This document shows positions 26,527-35,212 of a stretch of DNA of 64,000 nucleotides, one piece after another. The stretch lies in contig DATCRI010000007.1 of the NCBI GenBank assembly GCA_036569045.1, forward strand, positions 104,369 to 168,368, given 5' to 3'. Below the pieces are notes generated by a model. The model was not told the DNA's origin. It searched no databases and saw only the letters and a program-made list of their open reading frames with translations. Origin of the DNA: Chthoniobacterales bacterium (GTDB taxonomy: Bacteria; Verrucomicrobiota; Verrucomicrobiia; Chthoniobacterales; JAATET01). Every line of letters starts with the position of its first letter. Within the stretch, counting starts at the first letter, position 1. A program made the position numbers and the translations under genes.

Positions 26527-27229
26527 CGAAGCCACCACTCCCGGCCTTCCGATCCTGATGTATCATCAGATCGCCCGCCCCTCCCTGCGAAGAGGCAATC
26601 GAGGCCTCTGCGTTTCCCCCGGACTTTTTCAGGCGCAAATTCAGGAACTCGCCTTCGCGGGATACACGTCCGCCTCGCTGGATGCCCTGCCCCTGGCGGA
26701 TTCCACCCGCCGCATCGTCCTCACCTTCGATGACGGCTTCCGCAACGTCCTCGCCAATGCCCTGCCCATCCTCGGTCGCCACCGCTGGCAGGCCATCCAG
26801 TTCCTCGTCGCCGATCGCCAGGTGAACGCCTGGGATGTGCCCCCCGGCGGCAAATCGGTCCCGCTGATGAGCGATTCCGAAGTCCGCGAATGGCTTGCGG
26901 CCGGCCAGCAAATCGGCGCCCACACCCTCACGCATCCGCACCTCACCCAACTTTCACTCGCCCAGGCCCGGGAAGAAATTTTCTCGTCCAGAAAGAGCCT
27001 CGAAGATCGGTTCCAGGTGCCGGTCGAGCACTTTTGCTACCCCTACGGCGATCAGAATTCCGAGATCCGCGCGCTCGTCGAAGCCGCTGGCTACAAAACC
27101 GCCTGCTCGACCATCCCGGGATTGAACACCGCCGGGACCGATCCTCTGCGGCTCCACCGCCACATGGCCAGTCACCGAAGGCCGGCCTGGGCTGCCGCCT
27201 TTCGCTTCCTGCCCGCGCACTGGTGGTAA
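26480..27229 (+). CDS. Polysaccharide deacetylase (NodB homology)
   Basis: Predicted 249 aa from ATG 26480, overlapping the glycosyltransferase by 47 bp in another frame. ILMYHQIA opens the domain, LTFDDGF holds the catalytic/metal Asp pair, HTLTHPHL the HxxxH metal site, and FCYPYGDQN the third motif. The family removes N- or O-acetyl groups from chitin, peptidoglycan or exopolysaccharide. No signal peptide is clear, so it may act on cytoplasmic or lipid-linked intermediates, consistent with its glycosyltransferase partner. Confidence 0.85.
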   Translation: MSPTPSPFYFSLTSFSEATTPGLPILMYHQIARPSLRRGNRGLCVSPGLFQAQIQELAFAGYTSASLDALPLADSTRRIVLTFDDGFRNVLANALPILGRHRWQAIQFLVADRQVNAWDVPPGGKSVPLMSDSEVREWLAAGQQIGAHTLTHPHLTQLSLAQAREEIFSSRKSLEDRFQVPVEHFCYPYGDQNSEIRALVEAAGYKTACSTIPGLNTAGTDPLRLHRHMASHRRPAWAAAFRFLPAHWW

Positions 27230-27241
27230 ATTCGCCGACCG

Positions 27242-27949
27242 CTAGACGGCACGGCCCGTCACGCAAAAGTCGTCGGAAAACAACCGCCCTCCCAGCGACG
27301 GGAAAAATCGCTGCCACGTCGTCCCGCCAAGTCCGGGGATGCCCCCGTGTCGCGAATAATCCAGCTCGATCTCTTCGAGTCCCGCTTCCCGAAACATCCG
27401 GACGGCGTCCTTCGGCAGAACCGGGGTGATCGAGGCGGGGTTCGTGCTCTCCTTGAAGGCGCTATACTCTCCGTGACGCAAGAGCGTGACGAGACTCCGG
27501 GCCGACGCGGGATTGGGCGAGGTGATCATCAGACGCCCCCCTTTTCGGAGGAGCCTCGCCGCCGCCTGAATGAATGCCCGCGGATCCATGAGATACTCGA
27601 TGACGCCGATGGCCGTCACGACGTCCCAGCTCCCGGGAAGCGTCGCCGCGCTCAGCCGGTTCAGATCGATCTGCTGAAAATCCCGGTAGGATTTCTCGTC
27701 GAACCCCTTGTGGAGAATCACGTCCACTCCCGTGGCCCGAATGCCGAACTCCCGTTCCAGAAATCGCCCAAATCCCCCGACGCCACATCCCAGATCCAAC
27801 ACGGAGAGATCGGAACTCAAAAAGCCTCGGAACTGCCGGATCGCAAACTCGAAAAACGCATCCCCGCCGCTGATTCCCTGCGACATTTCTGCCCGGTTCT
27901 CGACCGTCAGCATATTCTCCCCCATAAGGTGGCTGAATAGCAGGCCCAT
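27242..27949 (-). CDS. Class I SAM-dependent methyltransferase
   Basis: Predicted 235 aa from ATG 27949; a GTG at 28003 would add 18 residues of less typical composition. SVLDLGCGVGGFGRFL is motif I for SAM binding, DVVTAIGVIEYL is motif post-I/II, and LLRKGGRLMITSPNP is motif III. This is the UbiG/Methyltransf_11-like branch that often modifies sugars, lipids or quinones. It converges with the deacetylase gene (12-bp gap). The substrate cannot be predicted. Confidence 0.75.
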   Translation of the reverse strand: MGLLFSHLMGENMLTVENRAEMSQGISGGDAFFEFAIRQFRGFLSSDLSVLDLGCGVGGFGRFLEREFGIRATGVDVILHKGFDEKSYRDFQQIDLNRLSAATLPGSWDVVTAIGVIEYLMDPRAFIQAAARLLRKGGRLMITSPNPASARSLVTLLRHGEYSAFKESTNPASITPVLPKDAVRMFREAGLEEIELDYSRHGGIPGLGGTTWQRFFPSLGGRLFSDDFCVTGRAV

Positions 27950-28029
27950 TCCGTCCCGACAACCTTCGGTCCCAGGGGAATTCCGCTTTTCGCCCGAAAT
28001 CACGTCGTGCTACATCGCAAGAAGTTCCC

Positions 28030-28782
28030 ATGCCCATGAACTCGCAACTTCTGCTCTCTGCCGCACTCTGGGCTTCCATGCTCGCTTCGGCCATCGCCGT
28101 CCCTCCCCGCCTTTGGACGAGCAAGGACGGCACCGCGACCCTCACCGCGACCTACTTCAAATCGGACGCCGAAAAGGTGACTCTCATTCTCCCCAACGGC
28201 CGCACTCGGGTGATTCCCCTCGCGATGATCAGCGAGGCCGACGCCCGATGGATCGCCGAGAACGCCAGCAGCTCCACCCCTCCCGACAATTCTGCAACTG
28301 AAAGCGTGCCGGCAACGGCGAAGATTCCCGCCGCCCTCGCCGGCAAACTCATCGACGACCGCGGGAAGCCGACAGCATTGGACACGAAGGCAGGCGTTCC
28401 CAAATACTACCTCTTCTACTACTCGGCATCGTGGTGCGGACCATGCCACGCCTTCACGCCGGAACTCGTGAGATTCGCGCGAAAAATGAAGGCACGGAAT
28501 GCCAGTCTCGCGATCATTCTTTCGCCGAGCGACCGGACGCAGGAGGACGAGGTCGCCTACATGAAGGAATTGCGGATGCCCTGGCCCGCTCTCGCTCTGG
28601 ATCAAAAGAGCGCCCCGGACATCCCGCGCAGCGAATGGGGCTACATTCCCGCGATGGTGCTCGTCGATGCCGATGGCAAGCGCCTGTTGCAGGTGAACGA
28701 CACGTTTTCCAAGGAGGCATTCCTTGCCCAGACCGAAAAGATTGTTCGTGACGGCGGCACCCCCGCGACGGCACAGAACTAA
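28030..28782 (+). CDS. SHD1-thioredoxin protein, exported
   Basis: Predicted 250 aa. A signal peptide (residues 1-23), then an SHD1-like beta domain (RLWTSKDGTATLTATYFKSD, then LPNGRTRVIPLAMIS, about 27-78) often found in Planctomycetes and Verrucomicrobia, a Ser/Thr-rich linker, and a nucleoredoxin-like thioredoxin domain with active site WCGPC (about residues 136-140). It probably performs thiol-disulfide exchange in the periplasm. The OsmC gene follows after 2 bp, suggesting a redox-stress operon. Confidence 0.85.
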   Translation: MPMNSQLLLSAALWASMLASAIAVPPRLWTSKDGTATLTATYFKSDAEKVTLILPNGRTRVIPLAMISEADARWIAENASSSTPPDNSATESVPATAKIPAALAGKLIDDRGKPTALDTKAGVPKYYLFYYSASWCGPCHAFTPELVRFARKMKARNASLAIILSPSDRTQEDEVAYMKELRMPWPALALDQKSAPDIPRSEWGYIPAMVLVDADGKRLLQVNDTFSKEAFLAQTEKIVRDGGTPATAQN

Positions 28783-28784
28783 TC

Positions 28785-29198
28785 ATGGTCGAATTCTTCC
28801 TCACTTACGACGGCGGGCTGCGCTGCTCCGCGACCCATGGCCCCTCCGGTTGCAAGATCACGACCGACGCGCCGACGGATAACCTCGGCAAGGGCGAGTC
28901 CTTCAGCCCCACCGACCTCTGCGCCACCTCGCTCGGCGTCTGCATGGTCACGACCATGGCCATCTACGCGCAACGCCAGGGCTTCGATTTTCCCGCCGGC
29001 GCGAAGCTCGCGGTCCGCAAGATCATGACGTCCGAGCCGCCGCGCAGGATCGCGCGCATCGAGGTGGATATCGAGATTCCCCTGCCCGCCGACCACCCGC
29101 AGCGCGCTGATCTCGAGCGCGTCGCGATCCACTGCCCGGTCGCCTTGAGCCTGCACCCCGAAGTCGAGAAGCCGACGGCGTTTCGCTGGATCGGCTAG
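28785..29198 (+). CDS. OsmC/Ohr-family peroxidase
   Basis: Predicted 137 aa. The two conserved cysteines of the family are in SLGVCMVTTMA and HCPVALSL. OsmC/Ohr proteins reduce organic hydroperoxides with lipoyl or thiol donors. The gene begins 2 bp after the SHD1-thioredoxin gene. Its TAG stop overlaps the TAG stop of the convergent GNAT gene in a single CTAG palindrome. Confidence 0.85.
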   Translation: MVEFFLTYDGGLRCSATHGPSGCKITTDAPTDNLGKGESFSPTDLCATSLGVCMVTTMAIYAQRQGFDFPAGAKLAVRKIMTSEPPRRIARIEVDIEIPLPADHPQRADLERVAIHCPVALSLHPEVEKPTAFRWIG

Positions 29199-30037
29199 CC
29201 CAGCTCGAACGTCGTGACGCCGAAGATGGCGTCGAGCGGCAGCGCGGGAATCTCGCGGTTATACATGCGCGCCGTCGCGAACACTTCCTTCATGCCGTGG
29301 CGGCGAGCCAGCTCCAGCGCCGCGGCATTCACCTCAGGCAGATCGAGAAAGACCGGCTCCCCGCCCGTTTTCGCCGTAAGCGCCCGGAAAAGATCGCTCG
29401 CGATCTCGGGATCATCCGCGAAGAGGGGTCCGACCTTGAAGCCCTCGCGGCATTTCCGAACCACGCCGTAGCCGGAAAGAACGCCGTCCCGCTCGACGGC
29501 AAATCCCTCGGCGTGCGGCATCGCCAGCCAGGCGAGCAGGAAGGCCGTCCGCTCCGCCGGGAAATGTCGCCGATCATACTCGGCCAGCGCATAGAACGGG
29601 ATCTGGGAAAGCGGGACGACGCCGGCGGGCACCGGACCGGGAACGATCGCGCCGCCGTAGCGCAGGTTCCGGTAGGCAAACTGAAAGCCGAAGAACTTGG
29701 CGTATTGGCGCTCCTTCGCAAGCACGCCGTCGATGCCGATATTGCGGCCGTCCAGCTGCTTCATCGCCCGCTCGGCCAGCAGAAGTCCGTCGCGATGCCC
29801 TCGGCGTTCCGGCTTCACGATGTAAAAACCGACGAAGCCAAAATGCTCCCCGTAGGCCACAGCCGAGATCGTGCCGACCGTCTCGCCACCCGCCTCCGCG
29901 CAAAAAAATCCGTTCGGGTCCGCAGCAAAGAACGCCTTCGCGTCATCGAGACCAGGATTCCATCCCTCGCGCGCCGCCCACTCGACCGCGAGTCCCAGCT
30001 CGGCTTCGGACATGTTTCGCAGGCTCACTTCGTCCAT
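29195..30037 (-). CDS. GNAT N-acetyltransferase with C-terminal acetyltransferase-like half
   Basis: Predicted 280 aa. The first 130 residues hold a GNAT fold with GFYIVKPERRGHRDGLLLAE, a version of the acetyl-CoA pyrophosphate loop (RRGHRDG). The second half (YGVVRKCREGFKVGPLFADD, then FLDLPEVN) fits the Acetyltransf_18 domain often fused behind it. Substrate unknown. It converges with the OsmC gene and diverges from nrdB over a 375-bp regulatory region. Confidence 0.8.
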   Translation of the reverse strand: MDEVSLRNMSEAELGLAVEWAAREGWNPGLDDAKAFFAADPNGFFCAEAGGETVGTISAVAYGEHFGFVGFYIVKPERRGHRDGLLLAERAMKQLDGRNIGIDGVLAKERQYAKFFGFQFAYRNLRYGGAIVPGPVPAGVVPLSQIPFYALAEYDRRHFPAERTAFLLAWLAMPHAEGFAVERDGVLSGYGVVRKCREGFKVGPLFADDPEIASDLFRALTAKTGGEPVFLDLPEVNAAALELARRHGMKEVFATARMYNREIPALPLDAIFGVTTFELG

Positions 30038-30193
30038 GAACCAAGGCTAGATCGCGCGTCCCCGATGGCAATCCCTCTCGTGCCCGAATTTTTGGGGATC
30101 GCGCGTCGATCCCCTCGCCAAAACCACGATATTCACGACTCCCGGCCGGTTATTCACAGGGTCAAGGGCTTAATTCACTTTTTACTCTCAAAC

Positions 30194-30240
30194 ATCCTCT
30201 GTATAGTGTCTGTAAAAAATAAGACCACTATATGTTGTGG
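30194..30240. promoter_or_regulatory. Paired NrdR boxes upstream of nrdB
   Basis: Two sites match the NrdR consensus ACACWATATATWGTGT: 30194-30209 (12 of 16) and 30225-30240 (13 of 16). They are 31 bp start to start, the three-helical-turn spacing characteristic of NrdR operators, and lie about 170-220 bp before nrdB. NrdR represses ribonucleotide reductase operons when dATP is high. Matching was done by eye. Confidence 0.75.
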
Positions 30241-30249
30241 TTTTTACAG
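30210..30249. repeat. Inverted repeat around the second NrdR box
   Basis: CTGTAAAAA (30210-30218) and TTTTTACAG (30241-30249) are perfect 9-bp inverted copies enclosing the second NrdR box, which itself begins CCAC and ends GTGG. The nested symmetry could extrude a hairpin or mark an additional operator. The rest of the 30038-30412 gap shows no gene. Confidence 0.6.
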
Positions 30250-30412
30250 CGCTTTTCGATTGACTCCCCCTTCCCCGGCGCGGCATCTTTCCCCTGCCGA
30301 TTGGGGGCGTCGAGCGCCAGGGGACGCGCGGGTTGTCTTCGCCCCGATCAGTGATGGGTTGGCTATCCCCAGGGAGGCCGCCCGACCAGATTTTTACCCT
30401 GTAAATTTGCCA

Positions 30413-31507
30413 ATGGCCCAGACCACTACCATTCAGATCGGAGACCGCACATTCGTGCTCGACCAGGAGAAAGCCGAGGCCGCCTACGCCGCCAAGCGCG
30501 TGATCAACGGCCGCGACACGATGTTCTTCAACATCCTGCCGCTCAAATACGGCTGGGCCTACGACCTTTACAAGACGATGAAGGCGAACCACTGGGAGCC
30601 CGAGGACATCCAGATGCAGCGCGACATCGAGCAATGGCGCGACGTCTCGGGCAAGATCTCGGATACCGATCGCTGGATCATCAAGATGGCCATTGGCTAT
30701 TTCTCCGCGGCGGAAGGCATCGTCGGCGACAACATCCAGCACGTCGTGCGGGAACTCGTCACCGCGCCGGAGCTCAAGCTCGTGCTCGGCCGTCATGCCC
30801 ACGAAGAGAACATTCACGCGGATTCGCTCGTCTACATGATCAGCTCGCTCGGCATCAACCCGCACGAGTGCGAGGCGATGTTCGAGGACATCGCGACGAT
30901 CAAGCAGAAGACGGAGTTCGTCGTGAAGAACAGCCGCGCGCTGCGCCGCGACATCGATCTCAGCACGCTCGAGAACAAGCAGGCACTCGCGAAGAACATC
31001 TTCCTCTTCGGCCAGTGCATGGAGGGCACGCAGTTCTACGGCCTCTTCGGCATGGTGCTCGCGCTCTACCGCCAGACGAAGTTCCCCGGCATCGGCCAGA
31101 TGTTCAGCTACACGCTGCGCGACGAATCGAACCACATCGAGGTCTTCCGCAATCTCCTCATGGACCTCGTCGACGAGAATCCCGACATCTGGACCGACGC
31201 CTTCCGCGAGGAGCTGCGCGAGACGATGCGCGAGGCCGTCCGCCTCGAGAAGGACTTCATTGCCGACTGCCTGCCCGTGTCCGCCGTCGGCCTCACGAAG
31301 GACGAATTCCTCACCTACATCGATTACATCGGCGACCGCCGCCTCGAGGGCGTCGGCCTCGAGCCGCTCAACGGCCCGATCACGAATCCCCTGCCCTGGC
31401 TCGCCGAGATGATGGACCTCCGCAAGGAATCGAACTTCTTCGAAAGCCGCGTCACCGACTACCGCCGCGCCGCCGCCATCAAGGACGCTGACGACGACGA
31501 ACTCTAA
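30413..31507 (+). CDS. nrdB: Ribonucleotide reductase small subunit, class Ic-type (no radical Tyr)
   Basis: Predicted 364 aa. The R2 ferritin-like fold holds metal ligands E101 (SAAEGIV), E132 and H135 (EENIHADS), E204 (CMEG), E238 and H241 (ESNH). The position four after H135, Tyr122 in E. coli, is Leu139 here, so a tyrosyl radical cannot form. A Glu as first ligand and a non-Tyr radical site are features of class Ic proteins such as Chlamydia trachomatis R2, which use a Mn/Fe cofactor; a Mn/Mn centre is an alternative. The E101-E132 spacing of 31 equals that of the chlamydial E89-E120. It precedes nrdA by 39 bp under paired NrdR boxes. Confidence 0.95.
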   Translation: MAQTTTIQIGDRTFVLDQEKAEAAYAAKRVINGRDTMFFNILPLKYGWAYDLYKTMKANHWEPEDIQMQRDIEQWRDVSGKISDTDRWIIKMAIGYFSAAEGIVGDNIQHVVRELVTAPELKLVLGRHAHEENIHADSLVYMISSLGINPHECEAMFEDIATIKQKTEFVVKNSRALRRDIDLSTLENKQALAKNIFLFGQCMEGTQFYGLFGMVLALYRQTKFPGIGQMFSYTLRDESNHIEVFRNLLMDLVDENPDIWTDAFREELRETMREAVRLEKDFIADCLPVSAVGLTKDEFLTYIDYIGDRRLEGVGLEPLNGPITNPLPWLAEMMDLRKESNFFESRVTDYRRAAAIKDADDDEL

Positions 31508-31546
31508 AATTTCGTTCCGCCCCAAAACCCTAACCCGCCGCCTGCC

Positions 31547-34500
31547 ATGATCCGCAAAGTCGCCCTCGAAGAAGACATCGCCCTCAAGCGCCTCGTCACC
31601 ACGCCCCGAGCCCAGAAACCCGACTTTGCCTGGCGCGAAGTCCTGCCCACCCTCGTCGAACGCCCCGAGATCAAGGTCACCCGCGGCACCGAGGAGCACG
31701 CCTTCAACCTCGCCGACGTTGCCGACGAGATCGGCAACGCCCTCACCGACCTTCTCCTCTCCCGCGACCAGTCCGACGACATCTTCACCGAGAAGAACCG
31801 TGGCTTCGTCGCCAGCGTCGCGCATTCCGTCGCCGAGCGCCTTGCCGAGCAGGTCGCCGAAGGCCGCACGCTCAAGCTCTCCGAGAACGACCTCTCGCTC
31901 CTCATCGAGAAGGCCCTCATCGAGAACGACGCCCACGATGTCGCGAAGAGCCTCGTCTTCAGCCGGTCCGCGAAGGGCGGCCTGCACGCGAAGCTCGAGG
32001 CGGCCCACCCGCCGATGAACGTCCGCCTCATCCGCCGCAACGGCTCCGTCGTGCCGTGGATCGAGGGCAAGATCGAGACCGCCATCCGCAAGGCCTTCCT
32101 CGAGATGCGTGAGGATGCCGAGCCCGCCCCAGCCCTCGCCCGCGCCATCACCGAGCGCGTGCGCGCCGGCGACCACGCCTTCGTCCACATCGAGGACGTG
32201 CAGGACATGGTGCAGGAAGAGCTCATGCGCCAGGGCTTCTACAAGGTCGCCGCCAGCTACGTGCTCTACCGCGCCCACCGCTCCGCCCAGCGCGAGACGG
32301 AGGCCAGCGAAAAGACCGACGTCGAGCAGCAGGACTCCCTCGTCGTCGTCGTGAAGCCCAATGGCGACAGCGCCTTCTGGGACGGCGCCGACCTCAAGCG
32401 CCGCATCCAGTTCGCCACCATCGGCCTCGACCTCAACCTCGACGCCGCCCAGATCGAGCGCGAACTCCGCCGCTCCATCGGAGCCGAGACCACCGAGCAG
32501 GGCCTCCGCGACACCATCATCCTCAACGCGAAGTCCCTCATCGAGCGCGACGCCGATTTCGCCAAGTTCGCCGGCCGCATCCTCCTCACCTTCATCTACG
32601 AGGAAGTCCTCGGCTGGAACATCCTCACCGACGGCATCGAGGGCCTCAAGGAAGCCCACCGCAAGGCCTTCAAGAGCTACCTGCGCCACGGCGTCAGCAT
32701 CGAGCGCCTCTCGCCGAAGCTCCTCGGCTACCAGCTCGAGAAACTCGCCGACGCCCTCGACCCCAGCGCCGACCTCGACTTCGACTACCTCGGCATCTCG
32801 ACGATGTATGACCGCTACCTCATCGTCGACAAGACCGGCAAGAAGGCCCGTCGCATCGAGACGCCCCAGTTCTTCTGGATGCGCGTCGCCATGGGCCTCT
32901 TCATCGAGGAGCCCAAGGACCGCGAGGAGTGGATCACCCGCCTCTACAACCTCTACAAGGGCCGCCGCTTCTGCTCGAGCACGCCCACGCTCTTCAACTC
33001 CGGCACCCTCCACAGCCAGCTCTCCAGCTGCTACCTCTACAAGATCGACGACTCCATCGAGTCCATCATGCAGCGCGGCATCGCCGAGAACGCCTACCTG
33101 TCGAAATGGGCCGGCGGCCTCGGCGGCTCCTGGACGGCCGTCCGCGGCACCGGCGGCTACATCAAGGGCACGAACGGCGAATCGCAGGGCGTCATTCCCT
33201 TCCTCAAGCTCCACAACGACCAGCTCGTCGCCGTCAACCAGGGCGGCAAGCGCCGCGGCTCCGGCTGCGCCTACCTCGAGACCTGGCACAACGACATCGA
33301 GGACTTCCTCAAGCTCCGCGACAACGTCGGCGACGAACGCCGCCGCACGCACGACCTCAACACCGCGAACTGGATCCCCGATCTGTTCATGAAGCGCATG
33401 GAGGCCCGCGAGCATTGGACGCTCTTCCGCGCCAACGAGACGCCCGACCTCCACGAACTCTACGGCCAGAAATTCGAGGCCCGCTACACGCATTACGAGC
33501 AGCTCGCCGAGGAAGGCAAAATCTACGGCCACAAGGTGCCCGCCCTCGATATCTGGAAGACGATGCTCAAGATGCTCATCGCCACCGGGCATCCCTGGAT
33601 CACCTTCAAGGACCCCTGCAACCTCCGCAGCCCGCAGGACCACGCCGGCGTCATCCATAGCTCGAACCTCTGCACCGAGATCACGCTCAACACGAGCGAA
33701 GACGAGACCGCCGTCTGCAACCTCGGCTCCGTCATCCTCGACAGCCACATGAAGGCCAATGGCGAGCTCGATCTCGACATGCTCCGCGAGACGATCACCG
33801 TCGCCGTCCGCGCCCTCGACAACGTCATCGACATCAACTTCTACCCGACGGAAGCCGCCAGGCGCAGCAACCTCCGCCACCGCCCCATCGGCCTCGGCGT
33901 GATGGGCCTGCAAAACGCGCTCTTCGCCCGCGGCCTCGCCTTTGCCAGCGAGGAAGCCGTCGAGTTCAACGACGAGTTCATGGAGGCCATCGCCTTCTTC
34001 GCCTACAGCGCGTCGAGCGACCTCGCCGCCGAGCGCGGCGCCTACAGCAGCTATCGCGGCTCGAAGTGGGACCGCGGTCTGCTCCCGCAGGACACCATCG
34101 ACCTCCTCGAGAAAGAACGCGGCCTCCGGATCGACGTTCCCCGCGGCGGCAAGATGGATTGGACGCCCGTCCGCGAAAAGATCAAGGCGCAGGGCATGCG
34201 CAACAGCAACGTCCTCGCCATCGCGCCCACGGCCACCATCTCGAACATCACCGGCACCACCCCGTGCATCGAGCCGAACTTCAAGAACCTCTTCGTGAAG
34301 GAAAACCTCGGCGGCAAGTTCACCATCCTCAGCGGCGAACTCGTTCGCGACCTCAAGAAGCTCGGCCTCTGGGACGACAAGATGCGCGAGGACGTGAAGT
34401 ATTTCGGCGGCGAGCTCACCGACATCGAGGGCATCCCGGCGGACATCAAGAAGAAGCACCTCACCGTCTTCAACATCCCCTACCAGTTCCTCATCGACGC

Positions 34501-34798
34501 CGCCGCCCGCCGGCAGAAGTGGATCGACCAGTCCCAATCGGTCAACCTCTTCATCGGCGAGCCCGACCTCAAGGTCCTCAGCCACATGTATCGCCGCGCC
34601 TGGCACACCGGGCTCAAGACCACCTACTACCTCCGCTCGACCGGCGCCTCGAACATCGAAAGCGCCACCACCACGACGAAGAAGGAAGTCCGCGGCGTCG
34701 CCGGCGAGCAGCCGAAGAAGGAATACACCGCCGCCGAAAAAACGGCCTGCAGCATCGAGGCCATGCGCCGCGGCGAAGAGTGCGAAGCCTGCCAGTAG
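31547..34798 (+). CDS. nrdA: Ribonucleotide reductase large subunit with three ATP-cones
   Basis: Predicted 1083 aa, longer than usual because of three successive ATP-cone-like modules at about 46-146, 150-246 and 262-345 (the second begins VRLIRRNGSVVPW; the third is divergent). The catalytic barrel shows SSCYLYKI, NLCTEI and AVCNLGS with the active Cys/Asn/Glu set, and the C-terminal redox pair CEAC in the final five residues. It reduces ribonucleoside diphosphates together with NrdB; ATP-cones sense dATP/ATP to set overall activity. A three-cone NrdA is known from Chlamydia, in keeping with a PVC relative. Confidence 0.95.
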   Translation: MIRKVALEEDIALKRLVTTPRAQKPDFAWREVLPTLVERPEIKVTRGTEEHAFNLADVADEIGNALTDLLLSRDQSDDIFTEKNRGFVASVAHSVAERLAEQVAEGRTLKLSENDLSLLIEKALIENDAHDVAKSLVFSRSAKGGLHAKLEAAHPPMNVRLIRRNGSVVPWIEGKIETAIRKAFLEMREDAEPAPALARAITERVRAGDHAFVHIEDVQDMVQEELMRQGFYKVAASYVLYRAHRSAQRETEASEKTDVEQQDSLVVVVKPNGDSAFWDGADLKRRIQFATIGLDLNLDAAQIERELRRSIGAETTEQGLRDTIILNAKSLIERDADFAKFAGRILLTFIYEEVLGWNILTDGIEGLKEAHRKAFKSYLRHGVSIERLSPKLLGYQLEKLADALDPSADLDFDYLGISTMYDRYLIVDKTGKKARRIETPQFFWMRVAMGLFIEEPKDREEWITRLYNLYKGRRFCSSTPTLFNSGTLHSQLSSCYLYKIDDSIESIMQRGIAENAYLSKWAGGLGGSWTAVRGTGGYIKGTNGESQGVIPFLKLHNDQLVAVNQGGKRRGSGCAYLETWHNDIEDFLKLRDNVGDERRRTHDLNTANWIPDLFMKRMEAREHWTLFRANETPDLHELYGQKFEARYTHYEQLAEEGKIYGHKVPALDIWKTMLKMLIATGHPWITFKDPCNLRSPQDHAGVIHSSNLCTEITLNTSEDETAVCNLGSVILDSHMKANGELDLDMLRETITVAVRALDNVIDINFYPTEAARRSNLRHRPIGLGVMGLQNALFARGLAFASEEAVEFNDEFMEAIAFFAYSASSDLAAERGAYSSYRGSKWDRGLLPQDTIDLLEKERGLRIDVPRGGKMDWTPVREKIKAQGMRNSNVLAIAPTATISNITGTTPCIEPNFKNLFVKENLGGKFTILSGELVRDLKKLGLWDDKMREDVKYFGGELTDIEGIPADIKKKHLTVFNIPYQFLIDAAARRQKWIDQSQSVNLFIGEPDLKVLSHMYRRAWHTGLKTTYYLRSTGASNIESATTTTKKEVRGVAGEQPKKEYTAAEKTACSIEAMRRGEECEACQ

Positions 34799-34821
34799 GC
34801 CCCAGCGACACCCTCAAAGGG

Positions 34822-34847
34822 AAGGGACGGCCGAAAAGCCGTCCCTT
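34822..34847 (+). terminator. Terminator after nrdA
   Basis: A perfect 10-bp stem AAGGGACGGC/GCCGTCCCTT with a 6-nt loop begins 23 bp after the nrdA stop and runs into a T-rich tail (TTCTTGTTT). Confidence 0.85.
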
Positions 34848-34859
34848 TCTTGTTTGAAC

Positions 34860-35156
34860 TCATCCCACCATCTGACGCCAGGCCCAACATGGCGCGCGAA
34901 TGGAAGTGGTGTCCATCTTCGTGCTCCGAAGAAAACTCGCCACGGCCCGAAGCAAGGTTGCATTGATCCAGGATGACACGTCGGTGACCGGGATGGCGTG
35001 GAGCTGATTGAACGTCCCATCCTTGTCCCATGCGGAACCCCGCCCTTGAGCAAAGGCCGCATGATACTTGCTCGTCATGTTGTTCGGCTCGCGCGCCAGC
35101 TCGTCCAACAAATACCGCTGGCCCCACGCCGAACGGCCATGGGAATTCCGCTGCAA
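34860..35156 (-). CDS. Possible hypothetical ORF beside the metal island
   Basis: A 98-codon frame has a plausible protein-like composition (RYLLDELAREPNNMTSKYHAAF), but no start context or known family. It lies between the nrdA terminator and the multicopper oxidase gene, on the strand of the island. It may be a remnant of a larger gene. The rest of this roughly 370-bp gap holds nothing recognisable. Confidence 0.3.
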   Translation of the reverse strand: MQRNSHGRSAWGQRYLLDELAREPNNMTSKYHAAFAQGRGSAWDKDGTFNQLHAIPVTDVSSWINATLLRAVASFLRSTKMDTTSIRAPCWAWRQMVG

Positions 35157-35212
35157 TTCATTTCAGCTCGCCTCTCCACCTCTCTCCGGGACTGAACATC
35201 TAGCGATAGTCG

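Noticed and set aside
30188..34606. A 1472-codon open frame antisense to nrdB/nrdA
   Set aside because: It is a by-product of strong codon bias in the nrd genes; its translation is low-complexity (Val, Glu, Leu, Asp) without domains.
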